DNA of 64,000 nt, taken from Antedon bifida. Taxonomy: Eukaryota > Echinodermata > Crinoidea > Comatulida > Antedonidae. Positions within the stretch are counted from its first letter, which is position 1. The number at the start of each line of letters is the position of its first letter. This document shows, piece after piece, positions 33,826 through 44,600 of this stretch. Under the pieces are notes generated by a model that was not told where the DNA came from, searched no databases, and saw nothing but the letters and a program-made list of their open reading frames with translations. The stretch covers positions 9,930,917 to 9,994,916 of the forward strand of contig OY727101.1 in the NCBI GenBank assembly GCA_963402885.1, written 5' to 3'. Made by a program: the position numbers and the translations under genes.

Positions 33826-35976
33826 TTATTAGGCCTATTTAATAATTTTATCTATAGAAATATTATTTATTAATCTTATAAAATGAATATATTTTAAGAT
33901 AAGGATAATGTACAGTCAGTAACATAAAATATAGTTCGGATATAAAAAGTTAAAGAAAATTAGAGATCACAACTTAAAGATAATAATGGATTAATAACTT
34001 CACCCGAAATAATTTTATAAAACTGTAAACTATACACTTCATAAATAATATAGGCCTAAATATAACTGTAGTATATTATATACATTCAATTACTACTGTA
34101 CCTTTTGATAAATTAGTTTTGACATTTTTAGTCGCGTGCAAACACGACTCTGTTGGTCGGTCGGTCGGTCGGTCGGTCGGTAAACACTAACTCAAATTTG
34201 AGCAGGCGACTGCAGCCATATATATGGCCTTCTTTATTTTTAGGGTACTCTGACTGGCATGTATACATTATCATGAGTGATTTATTGATTAGTGTAATAC
34301 TGGTTCAAAGCAGGCCTATATAGTGTGGTTGTATGGTATAGTAGATAAGTGTGGTTTTAAACGTGTATTATTAGGCCTATTTAATAATTTTATCTATAGA
34401 AATATTATTTATTAATCTTATAAAATGAATATATTTTAAGATAAGGATAATGTACAGTCAGTAACATAAAATATAGTTCGGATATAAAAAGTTAAAGAAA
34501 ATTAGAGATCACAACTTAAAGATAATAATGGATTAATAACTTCACCCGAAATAATTTTTATAAAACTGTAAACTATACACTTCATAAATAATATAGGCCT
34601 AAATATAACTGTAGTATATTATATACATTCAATTACTACTGTACCTTTTGATAAATTAGTTTTGACATTTTTAGTCGCGTGCAAACACGACTCTGTTGGT
34701 CGGTCGGTCGGTCGGTCGGTCGGTAAACACTAACTCAAATTTGAGCAGGCGACTGCAGCCATATATATGGCCTTCTTTATTTTTAGGGTACTCTGACTGG
34801 CATGTATACATTATCATGAGTGATTTATTGATTAGTGTAATACTGGTTCAAAGCAGGCCTATATAGTGTGGTTGTATGGTATAGTAGATAAGTGTGGTTT
34901 TAAACGTGTATTATTAGGCCTATTTAATAATTTTATCTATAGAAATATTATTTATTAATCTTATAAAATGAATATATTTTAAGATAAGGATAATGTACAG
35001 TCAGTAACATAAAATATAGTTCGGATATAAAAAGTTAAAGAAAATTAGAGATCACAACTTAAAGATAATAATGGATTAATAACTTCACCCGAAATAATTT
35101 TTATAAAACTGTAAACTATACACTTCATAAATAATATAGGCCTAAATATAACTGTAGTATATTATATACATTCAATTACTACTGTACCTTTTGATAAATT
35201 AGTTTTGACATTTTTAGTCGCGTGCAAACACGACTCTGTTGGTCGGTCGGTCGGTCGGTCGGTCGGTAAACACTAACTCAAATTTGAGCAGGCGACTGCA
35301 GCCATATATATGGCCTTCTTTATTTTTAGGGTACTCTGACTGGCATGTATACATTATCATGAGTGATTTATTGATTAGTGTAATACTGGTTCAAAGCAGG
35401 CCTATATAGTGTGGTTGTATGGTATAGTAGATAAGTGTGGTTTTAAACGTGTATTATTAGGCCTATTTAATAATTTTATCTATAGAAATATTATTTATTA
35501 ATCTTATAAAATGAATATATTTTAAGATAAGGATAATGTACAGTCAGTAACATAAAATATAGTTCGGATATAAAAAGTTAAAGAAAATTAGAGATCACAA
35601 CTTAAAGATAATAATGGATTAATAACTTCACCCGAAATAATTTTTATAAAACTGTAAACTATACACTTCATAAATAATATAGGCCTAAATATAACTGTAG
35701 TATATTATATACATTCAATTACTACTGTACCTTTTGATAAATTAGTTTTGTGCAAACACGACTCTGTTGGTCGGTCGGTCGGTCGGTAAACACTAACTCA
35801 AATTTGAGCAGGCGACTGCAGCCATATATATGGCCTTCTTTATTTTTAGGGTACTCTGACTGGCATGTATACATTATCATGAGTGATTTATTGATTAGTG
35901 TAATACTGGTTCAAAGCAGGCCTATATACTTAGTGTGGTTGTATGGTATAGTAGATAAGTGTGGTTTTAAACGTGT
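33826..35976 (+). repeat. Four-copy tandem array of a 543-bp unit
   Basis: Units start with TTATTAGGCCTATTTAATAA at 33826, 34368, 34911 and 35454 (spacing 542, 543, 543). Copies are almost identical; the last is slightly shorter, with a small deletion and fewer GGTC repeats. Each unit contains a (GGTC)n microsatellite after CACGACTCTGTT, and the inverted motif GCAGGCGACTGCAGCC. No gene. An (AT)n tract (35988-36017) follows. Confidence 0.95.
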
Positions 35977-35986
35977 ATTACATGAG

Positions 35987-36018
<32 letters not shown>

Positions 36019-36019
36019 C

Positions 36020-36611
36020 TGGTCATTTTAAGGTGATTCATATTAATTTTGTCAAATTAATGGCTTAAAAGCTATGATTCTTACTTATTTTACGATGAGA
36101 AAGGTCGGGAGGTTAATACACTAGTGGCAAACTACTTGAGAGGCTGCATGTCGGTGGTCAACAACCACGTTGATCAGTTACTTAGAAGTAGATTGTATCA
36201 GGTACTAATTATAGTAATAGTATATAAAACGTACATTTTATATCAATTTTTTTATAACGACAATTTAGAAAAAGAAACCATGGAATTGCAATAGCGCCAA
36301 ACTGTCATTTATTCAGGCAATTCTTAGTTTTTAATAGAGATATCTCTATTATCCCAATTAAAGAAATTAATAATTTCTTTAATAACAAGAACACTTGGTA
36401 TAGAGGACGCATGTGGCTTTTAAATAAAGATGAATCATTACACTTAAAATACGTGTCGTTCTTTTCAGTATCGGTCATCAAATTTTATTTTATTAAGACT
36501 TTCATAATTATATTAGACTGTTGCTTAAATAATCTGTTCTTGTATTCATGGTAAATAAATAAATTTTAAAGTTGTAGTGTTAGTAGAGAAGGTCGGTGAA
36601 ATAAAATTAAT
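36020..36611. other. Noncoding interval
   Basis: AT-rich. Short palindromes at 36338-36351 (TAGAGATATCTCTA) and 36358-36384 (ATTAAAGAAATTAATAATTT and its complement). No exon recognised. Confidence 0.5.
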
Positions 36612-37202
36612 ACTAGAGGGTACTCCGAGAGTACAAACCTCCGCCTACTGTAAAATTCTCCTACATAAAATGCCCCCTGAATATTTTTTTTTTACATTTT
36701 TTTTTATTAGTTCTAAGTGTAAATATGTTAACTGCACACTACAAAGTTGTGGATGACAGTGTGGTGTAATGGTTATGTATCCAGCCTCTCACAGTTGAGA
36801 TCGCTGGTTCAAGTCCCACTGAGGTTTTTTTTTTTTTTTTTTTTTTTAATTTCTTTTTTTTTTAGTTTTTTGTGGACCTTATTCTTTGACCCTGACCCTT
36901 CAAAATTTAACCACAATTATATGATGTGTCATTGATCATTGTGGCTAATCGGATAAAAACTGTGGTCTCTAGGCAGTAAAATAGTTTTTTGTTAGTTGTG
37001 ACCTTGACCTATGACCTTTTCCCCTCAAATTCGAACTCGTCCGAGCTTTTGGGGCATAGATCATTGTTGCCAAATTTGGTGAGAATCGGATAAAAACTGT
37101 GGCCTCCAGGCTGTTCACAGACACACACACAAACACACACACAAACACACACACACACACACAAACATACAGGGGTGAAAACATAACCTCCTTGGCGGAG
37201 GT
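36612..37202 (+). mobile_element. CCTCCGCC-family non-autonomous element, second copy
   Basis: Starts ACTAGAGGGTACTCCGAGAG and ends CCTTGGCGGAGGTA, the same ends as 9110-8504 in reverse. Inside are a tRNA-like stretch (36753-36825), a poly-T run, and an ACAC-rich tract at 37120-37162 followed by GGGGTGAAAACATAACCTCC. No ORF of its own. Confidence 0.7.
36753..36825 (+). repeat. tRNA-like sequence with strong B box
   Basis: GTGTGGTGTAATGGTTATGT (A-box region) and GCTGGTTCAAGTCCCAC (B box, 36806-36817) at tRNA spacing, followed by a poly-T run that could end Pol III transcription. The acceptor arm does not pair convincingly, so it is treated as a SINE or tRNA-derived piece. Confidence 0.5.
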
Positions 37203-37224
37203 AATAACTGTCAATCTCTGAGGC

Positions 37225-37625
37225 TCCATTAAAAACTCCGCCTTCTAATTTAATTTGCATGTTAAAACGTTCTGTCTCACGCTTGAGTAGGCTTAGCACA
37301 CAAAATGAATTTTGTCGATACAAAGTGTATTTTGTCGATACAAAGTGCATTTTGTCGATACAAAATGAATTTTGTCGACACTGAATGAATTTTGTCAACA
37401 CAAAATAAATTTTGTCGATACAAAATGCATTTTGTCGACACAAAATGATTTGTGTTGACACAAAATGAATTGTGTTGACACAAAATGAATTTTGTCGTCT
37501 CAAAATGTATTTTGTTGACACAGAATGAATTTTGTCTAAATAGAATGAATCATCACAGAATTGTTTTTGTTCGAATAGAATCAATTATGTGTCACATAAT
37601 TGTATTTTGTCGACAAAATGAGTAA
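37225..37625. repeat. 20-bp tandem repeat array, right inverted arm
   Basis: Repeats of the type CAAAATGAATTTTGTCGATA are the reverse complement of the array at 33195-33475. The inner flank (AAACGTTCTGTCTCACGC, AATTTGCATGTTAAAACG) mirrors the flank of the left array. The pair would fold back around about 3.7 kb. Open minus-strand frames across the array (FVSTKFIL repeats) are by-products of the repeat. Confidence 0.85.
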
Positions 37626-37639
37626 TGTCCCGAACGGCG

Positions 37640-38695
37640 CGCCCGTTCATACATCAAGAGTTCCACGTGCAATGTGCCTTTTTTTGTCTGAGAAATATTT
37701 ATTTAAGTGATATCATGCCTTTATTCTTCAAATCATTTAGAGAAAAAGCATGTACCTTTACATTTCATTTTTTATTAAATTTTGTGAATATACCGACTAC
37801 ATCAAAACCATGCCATTTGTGGTATGTCATCATAAGGTAAGCCAATACATGCAAAGCTTTCCGAGTCCGATTATGGATGGGGGAGGGGGGGTGTTGTGCC
37901 CGTGGCTCACAGTGACTTGGTGTCCGAAACCCCCTTGTCAGATCCTGCCACGGTCCTGATTTATTCGCAGACAAATGTTATGTCACCCATGTTTATCCAT
38001 GGACTAATGGTTTACCGGCGGAAAATGTTGATGTTTTGCTGATTGCTGTGCGATACAAAGAGTGTCATTAATATTGTTCTACTCCGGCCAACTAGAAGTG
38101 CCATTTGTCATTTTGTTGGATAGTACCATTTCCGACAATCTAATGGTGTCAAACAAAATTCGCTTCTATAGTAAGTGGTCTTAGTGCCTGGACTCCTACG
38201 CCTATAAATCCTGGATCCGCTCCAGACACTCAAAAGCAACAATTGCCTGTCAGACCTTGGATATATAATATAATAGTACTTATTTTGTTTGGCCTAATTT
38301 AACCGTTTATTTTGTCTATTTATAAGTGAAATCATTATTTGTGTGGCTTTTATTTATCATATAACGAAATTAAATAATCAAAATCTGATCTAAAAACGTT
38401 TTGGGGCACAGTACATTCTTTAAGAATAATACTAGGTAATCTTAGAAAGAAGCCGAGTTATAGATTGTAAGTAAAATTAAGATTTCAGTGATCGTCAGCA
38501 AAAATATCATGAGTACAATTCTGAGGACATTTCTGTATATAATGATTACAACCTGTTGTACTAGATTTCATCATTTTTGCCGTTTCTAAATTAATCAATT
38601 CAGATATCAACGGACGGTTATTCTGTGTCTCTACCAACGGTGAAGTCATTTTTGAATTGTAACAAACATGCAGCTGATGTCCTGAAAGATAGGCG
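37640..38695. other. Noncoding interval
   Basis: Contains a GC-rich patch at 37860-37960 and, at about 38281-38430, a diverged relative of the 345-bp TTAA MITE (AATTTAACCGTTTATTTTGT...GGGGCACAGTACATTCTTTAA). A 65-residue minus-strand frame ending at 38485 with an AG-like border near 38682 is an unsupported exon candidate. Confidence 0.45.
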
Positions 38696-39476
38696 GAAAT
38701 GAATAATTTCATAAACCGATTCAGAAAAACCAGTGCCACAACAGGGATTCAAAACTTATGTAATAATTCGTAGTTCCAATATTACTGTAGACCGAAAGTT
38801 TTCTTGAATCAATAAAAACTAACCAATTCAACTCTCAAACATGCAGTATTTGTTATGTAAAACATACTGGATGTAGTTGATGGTTTTCTAGCTCGGACAA
38901 ATAGAACTAGTATTTATGTTGAGTGGTTTGATAATATGATAAACAGATTCCACTTTATTCCTCGATGATCTTGAAATCCACACAATGAATTCAAAATTAC
39001 ACCAATTCAATTAACCCATGATAAATATGAATTATCAAGTACTATTTTCAACAAACATTGTAAAATATTTCTGACTATGCACACACGAAATGAATAATTT
39101 CACAACCGATTCAGAAAAACCAGTGCCACAACAGGGATTCAAAACTTATGTAATAATTCGTAGTTCCAATTACTGTAGACCGAAAGTTTTCATGAATCAA
39201 TAAAAACTAACAAATTCAACTCTCAAACATGCAGTATTTGTTATGTAAAACATACGGGATGTAGTTGATGGTTTTCTAGCTCGGACAAATAGAACTAGTA
39301 TTTATGTTGAGTGTTTTGATAATATGATAAACAGATTCCACTCTATTCTTCGATGATCTTGAAATCCACATAATGAATTAAAAATTACACCAATTCAATT
39401 AACCCATTATAAATATGAGTTATCAAGTACTATTTTCGACAAACATTGTAAAATATTTCTGACCATGAACACACGA
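38696..39476 (+). repeat. 391-bp tandem duplication
   Basis: Two adjacent copies (38696-39086 and 39087-39476) begin GAAATGAATAATTTCA and are over 90 percent alike by eye, with single-base changes and a few small indels. No coding content recognised. Confidence 0.9.
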
Positions 39477-39859
39477 AATGATATATATAATACAATTCCT
39501 TCTCAAACTTAATTTTGTACATCTCTTAGTTTTTAATCTTTCCCAGTTTACTTTAATATTTAGTTTTTACTATATATGTTTTATATTTGAATACTTTTTC
39601 AGTGGTTTGCCATGACAAAGCATACTTTGTAAATGTTTGTAATTTGTTTTTCTGTCTAATTTATTTACTGTATACTTGTTGCACATCTCATTGAGACTGT
39701 TCCTCTGATATAAAAGAGATAAAAAAAAAGTTCAGCCCACACCGTCTTATTTTTCATTAATATTATGAGAATTGTCAACAAAGGGAAATTATTGACTGTC
39801 GTCAGGTGAAAACAAATATTGTTCAGGGAAAAAATTTATACGGTTAAGAAATCAAATGT

Positions 39860-39920
39860 TCATCATTGGCTCAGTCAGTGCAGACTGTGTCTAAGAGAGT
39901 TGTTAGTTCGAATCCTATAC
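39860..39920 (+). repeat. tRNA-derived SINE head
   Basis: TTGGCTCAGTCAGTGCAGAC (A box) and TTAGTTCGAATCCTATAC (B box 39905-39915). Same A-box wording as 28733-28803, so both probably come from one SINE family. Confidence 0.5.
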
Positions 39921-40570
39921 TATTCGTTTGAGTGTTGGGATATCCAGGGGTTAGGTTATTATTATGTATATACAGTATGAATGTGTATGTTTACATGTAT
40001 GTGGGTGTGCAGGTTAATACTTGAAACTATAAGTGTACACTATACAATGCATTTGATGTATGTAGTTAAATATAAAAGCACAGTCAATGAGTAAACAATA
40101 AGTTTGTAATTATAATTAATAGGCCTATACAATTGGATTTGTAAATAGATGATATAAACAAAAAAAGAATGTTAAGAAGTAATACTTTGTATAATGTTCA
40201 GTAACTATACAGAAAACAATGCAAACAGATGGTTTAACAAAAAATGCTAAATGAAATATAAATGAATGTGATTTAACAAAAATAATGCCAGTAATGGTAG
40301 GTTACTAAATGTTAAAATTATAAATGATATTAAAGAAGAAAAATAATGAAAAAAAGTTAGAAAATTATTAATCATTGAATGAATAAAGGTGGTGGTGAAC
40401 CACAAAAGATAAAAGGGGTTAGGTTTTGGAAGCACAGCAATATGAAAAATATTGCTTCCGCACACATAATTAATTTAGCCATGTCGTGTATTTAAACAAA
40501 AAGACACAACACACACATGTTGAAGTTAATAAGTAAACATTTTTTATTAAAGAAAAACACTGACATTTTT

Positions 40571-40690
40571 AACTTTAACGTTGAACCTAAAAAAAGTTGG
40601 TATGTTTTTTATGACTTAAAACAAGCATTTGACCTAATTAATCATACTATGTTCCTCTTATATAATGCTTATTTCTTAATAATAAATTTG
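40571..40690 (+). pseudogene. Reverse transcriptase fragment
   Basis: The frame reads WYVFYDLKQAFDLINHTM, the metal-binding strand (F-x-D-L-x-x-A-F-D-x-x-N-H) of a CR1/Jockey-type LINE reverse transcriptase. Nothing else of the element is recognisable around it. Confidence 0.6.
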
Positions 40691-41229
40691 GTAAATGTAG
40701 ATTAAATTACTTCTATAATTATGTAGAAATGATGATAAATCCAAACTGATAACACAGTGCTTTTTTAAATTAAAATAATACAGTTTATTTATCATACTGA
40801 AAATGGTTGCTTTCCTCTGTGACCTCTTTATAGTAATTAATGTAATTATATTTAAACATTCAACTGATTTTACTTAGTAGCAGTGAATCAACACTTTCTT
40901 ATAAGAAATTGAATATAACTAACATTATACATTAAAGTATGTTAAACAGAAAAACACAACATAGATTCTGGCATTTTTTCTTATTTCATTTTATACATAT
41001 TGTCTACATTCAATCATCATTTTTTTTTAATCATGTGTCCCCAAGAGTATTCTTAAAATTGGAGAAATAGCCATTTTTATGGAATCTATTCCCCACACAA
41101 TATTAAACTATGCTGGATAACTTTTTTTTCCATATAAAAATTTACCTTAAAAAAAATAGTTTATGGAATATTACAAAATAAATTGTAGCACTGCATTCTT
41201 TAATTTGACAAAACCTTCAGAGCTTTGGG

Positions 41230-41569
41230 TTAAAGATGTATTGTCCCCCTGAAAATATAATTCTTAAAAATTTTGTTTTGTTTTGTTGAATCTTCCATTT
41301 TAATGTAACATAATAGTTATCCACTTTGACCAAAAAAAATTGGATCGAAAAAAAATGTATTACCTGAAAGAAATGTAATTTAAAGCAAAAAATGGTTTTT
41401 GGTTGAATTTAACCATTTATTTTGTCATTTTACAAGTGAAAACATTATTTTTTTCGGGTTTCATTTCTATGGAAGTAATTAACTTTATTAAAACTACAAA
41501 ATAACATATTCAAAGTCTGATTTAATTAATCTTCATTTTTCATGTTTTTGGGGGACAATACATCTTTAA
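41230..41569. mobile_element. TTAA MITE at the 3' end of the RNase T2 gene
   Basis: 340 bp, ends TTAAAGATGTATTGTCCCCC and GGGGGACAATACATCTTTAA. Inverted relative to the copy at 27852-28196. It starts 44 bases past the RNase T2 stop codon (on the minus strand), so it forms most of the predicted 3' UTR. Confidence 0.85.
41484..41489 (-). terminator. Candidate polyadenylation signal of RNase T2, inside the MITE
   Basis: TTTATT on plus is AATAAA on minus, 124 bases past the stop codon at 41613-41615. No AATAAA occurs between the stop and the MITE. A second hexamer is at 41413-41418. Confidence 0.45.
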
Positions 41570-41612
41570 AAAAAAAAAGGATGCATTTCTTTGGTATTTC
41601 ATCTTGTTTCTT

Positions 41613-44600
41613 CTAATGTACAAAAAACCTGTACTCATTCAAAGGTGGATAGTATATATCTTTCTTTGAGCTGCAGTTACTTAGGTATGTCAATCTCTTT
41701 TGTGTTGAGCCTGGGCAATTCCTCAGAGTGAAGTTCATGTTGTAACATATCTCAATTTGCTGCAGAACCACTTGTTCTTTATTCTTAATTCATAAACAAA
41801 AAACCACAATAATTATTTAAAATAGTATTAAAATATACGGACATCTGATAAAAATAACAACACCTTTAAAACTTACAATGTACATTTTTATTGCTGTACT
41901 TAAAACATGTATAAACATATTTTTTTAGTTACCTATCTTCATCAGTGATAAATTGATTTGTTATACACATTAAAAACTGTGATTAAACGTCTCCGGAGAC
42001 AACAACAATAAGAATAATAATCAAACATTTATAAATAATATAAATATATTTATAAAGTCCTCAAAATTGTTTTATCAAAGGCACGTCCTCAAATTTGCTA
42101 AATAAGTAAGTTATTAAATTAATTTTAGATGAATCAAAAGTGGGTGAATGTTTTAAATACAGGATATTTTTGCAGTAAAAAAAAGTGTAATTTGCTCAGT
42201 ATTTCTGCATTGAACTTTCATTGTAAAATTATTATCAGATACTTTAGTTGTGCTTGCTACATTGATTTCAAAATATCTAATAATCTTAGAAATTAAAAAT
42301 TGGTGATATATGAAAATATTGATTTACTTCTAGCAAGAGTCATTTATAGTTCAAATGATATAATATAAATTTTGGAGCAATGATGATCAATTCAAAATGT
42401 TATGTATAATGTTAATTACTGCGAAGCAGTTTTGCATCAGGGGGTTAAGGAATTGGTGAGGTGTTTGCCTTACTCTGAACACAAAAAAAAAGGGCTCAGT
42501 AGTAATAGCATGGAAAACATCTGACCAATTATCTAGCTCCCTGATGCAAATCTACATTGAAGTAGTATTATCATGCTGTTTGTGCAGTACTCGCTGCTTC
42601 CTTGGGATCAAATCTAACCCTAAGCATCAGTGTATGCCTGATGGTCTAGAGGTATGAATGCCAGGCTGGTGATCTTGAGGTTTTGGGCTCGTTTCCCAAT
42701 TTCGAATGATTTAAATCAAATTCAATTAAAAATTGTTGAACTTACATAGAAGCACAATACTTTTGTTGTTACATTGAACGCCTTAAACAAAACACTGTTA
42801 ATATTCGACAGTGAATAATTTCTTCCAGGCAAAATATGTCCAGATTCAAGGACACTGAAAAAAAAAAACAATAATCAAACATTTATATAGCGTTAAAACA
42901 TTAGGTATTCAGGTGCGGATAAACAGGCTTTAACCCCTTAAAATGTCTTTTTACCTCTTTAAAAAAAAATAGAACACTGACTAGGCTACACATTGAATGC
43001 AAATCAAATCAAAACACCATCGACTCTGTCAAACAATCAACGGTTCCCGGCAAAAACAGTATGATCGTATTGTTTAATTACTCTGCAAGTGATACATAGG
43101 AGTGTCATTTCCGGGCCTAGTCATTTGGGAGGTGCCATTTCATCCTGAATTTTATTTGTACCATCATTTACCTAAATTCACTTAGCCACAGACCCCACTA
43201 TACTTACTGCCCCTGGGTATTGTACAAGGAATCATTGATGAAAGTTTGCATTATAAATATATACCTAGTTGTAAGTTAATAAATTTCTTAATCAATTAGT
43301 ACTACACTTAGGGTGTAAGCTCCCGGATCTGTTAGTTGTATACTGTATTCAAGAGACCAAAAGGTGGGTGTTTGTTCAAAAGCAAGCATGCAACAACGGA
43401 AAATTAAACTAGATTTGAACTCGTCACTATGGACGAGTTAGGTTATCCCGCCGCGCAAACGCCACGTGCAGGTCATACGTTAGAATATTGCGCACAAAAA
43501 AACGATTATGCCATTGTGACTGAAGAAAATAAAATGTTAGTGTGCCCTCTATTTTGTGTCAGTATACACTATATACTGTATACATACTACATACAGTGCA
43601 GAATAGGTGGAAATAAGGGAACCCGCCTTTTATTTCAATTTTTAACATGATGACGTCATCATAATGAAACACGTAGATAACAATTTTGGAAGGAAATTAT
43701 CTGAGAAACAACATATTAACGTGTTGAAGAAATTTAGATATGTAGAATATGATGCGCGCTCTTTTAAATGTCATGAACTATGACGCAAAATATGAAAATA
43801 CGACTGTTATAATTCAACTGGCCATATGATGGCGTCACAACATCCGATGCGCAAAATGTGTACATGAATTCGTATCTACAATGCAACAGTTTCCAGAAAA
43901 TGTTTTTATCACGAGTATCACTTTTCATTCTGAGGAGCTATAACATATTGAAATTTATTGAAATGATGAAAATAAGTGACCAAAGTTATTCATGCTTTTG
44001 CACATGATGACGTCATAAAAATGTTTAAATTGTTAAATCATGTGAAAGATAATTGATTGACCTAGACAATTTCAAAATATGAGGGAAAATGGAATATGGA
44101 TAAGTGGAGATGCGCTCTATTAAATGTGATGAGCTATGACGAAAGAGACAAAAATCCTATATTTTATATTCGAGTGGCCATACGATGACATCACAATGTC
44201 CGGTTAGCCATATTGATTCATGATCCGATATCTACAACTCATCAACTTCCAGAACATGTAATTAAAAAAAAGTTCACCATGTAGTTTAGAAACTATGACT
44301 TTTTTTAAAAAGGCATAATTTTGACGAATTTTTTAACTTTTTCATCAAAAACGTGTGCGAATTGTTAAATTCGAAGTGCTCGTATGACATGGTTTTAAGT
44401 CGAAATTGTTTAAAAGTTGGTAAAATTACTAGAAAGGCTGAAAAAACATAATTCACCCGAAAAAAGATGTTTTTAGCGTTACAGGCTCGTAAAAATTTGC
44501 TCTCGCTTAATTAACTTGCTTAAAATGACATGAAACGTGTAGAAAGTTGATTAGAAATTGATTTTTCGCATTTTTAATTTTTAAACTTTCTGTGAAGCAT

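Larger units (their letters stand above)
39480..41229. other. Noncoding interval downstream of RNase T2
   Basis: AT-rich, with a SINE head at 39860 and a decayed reverse transcriptase fragment at 40571-40690. No host exon recognised. Confidence 0.5.

Noticed and set aside
37009-37584. 191-codon minus-strand frame with FVSTK repeats
   Set aside because: Product of the 20-bp tandem array, extended into a CA-rich tract; no gene features.
38485-38682. Minus-strand frame of about 65 residues with an AG-like border, as a terminal exon
   Set aside because: No family resemblance, no partner exons found, and the border motif alone is weak.
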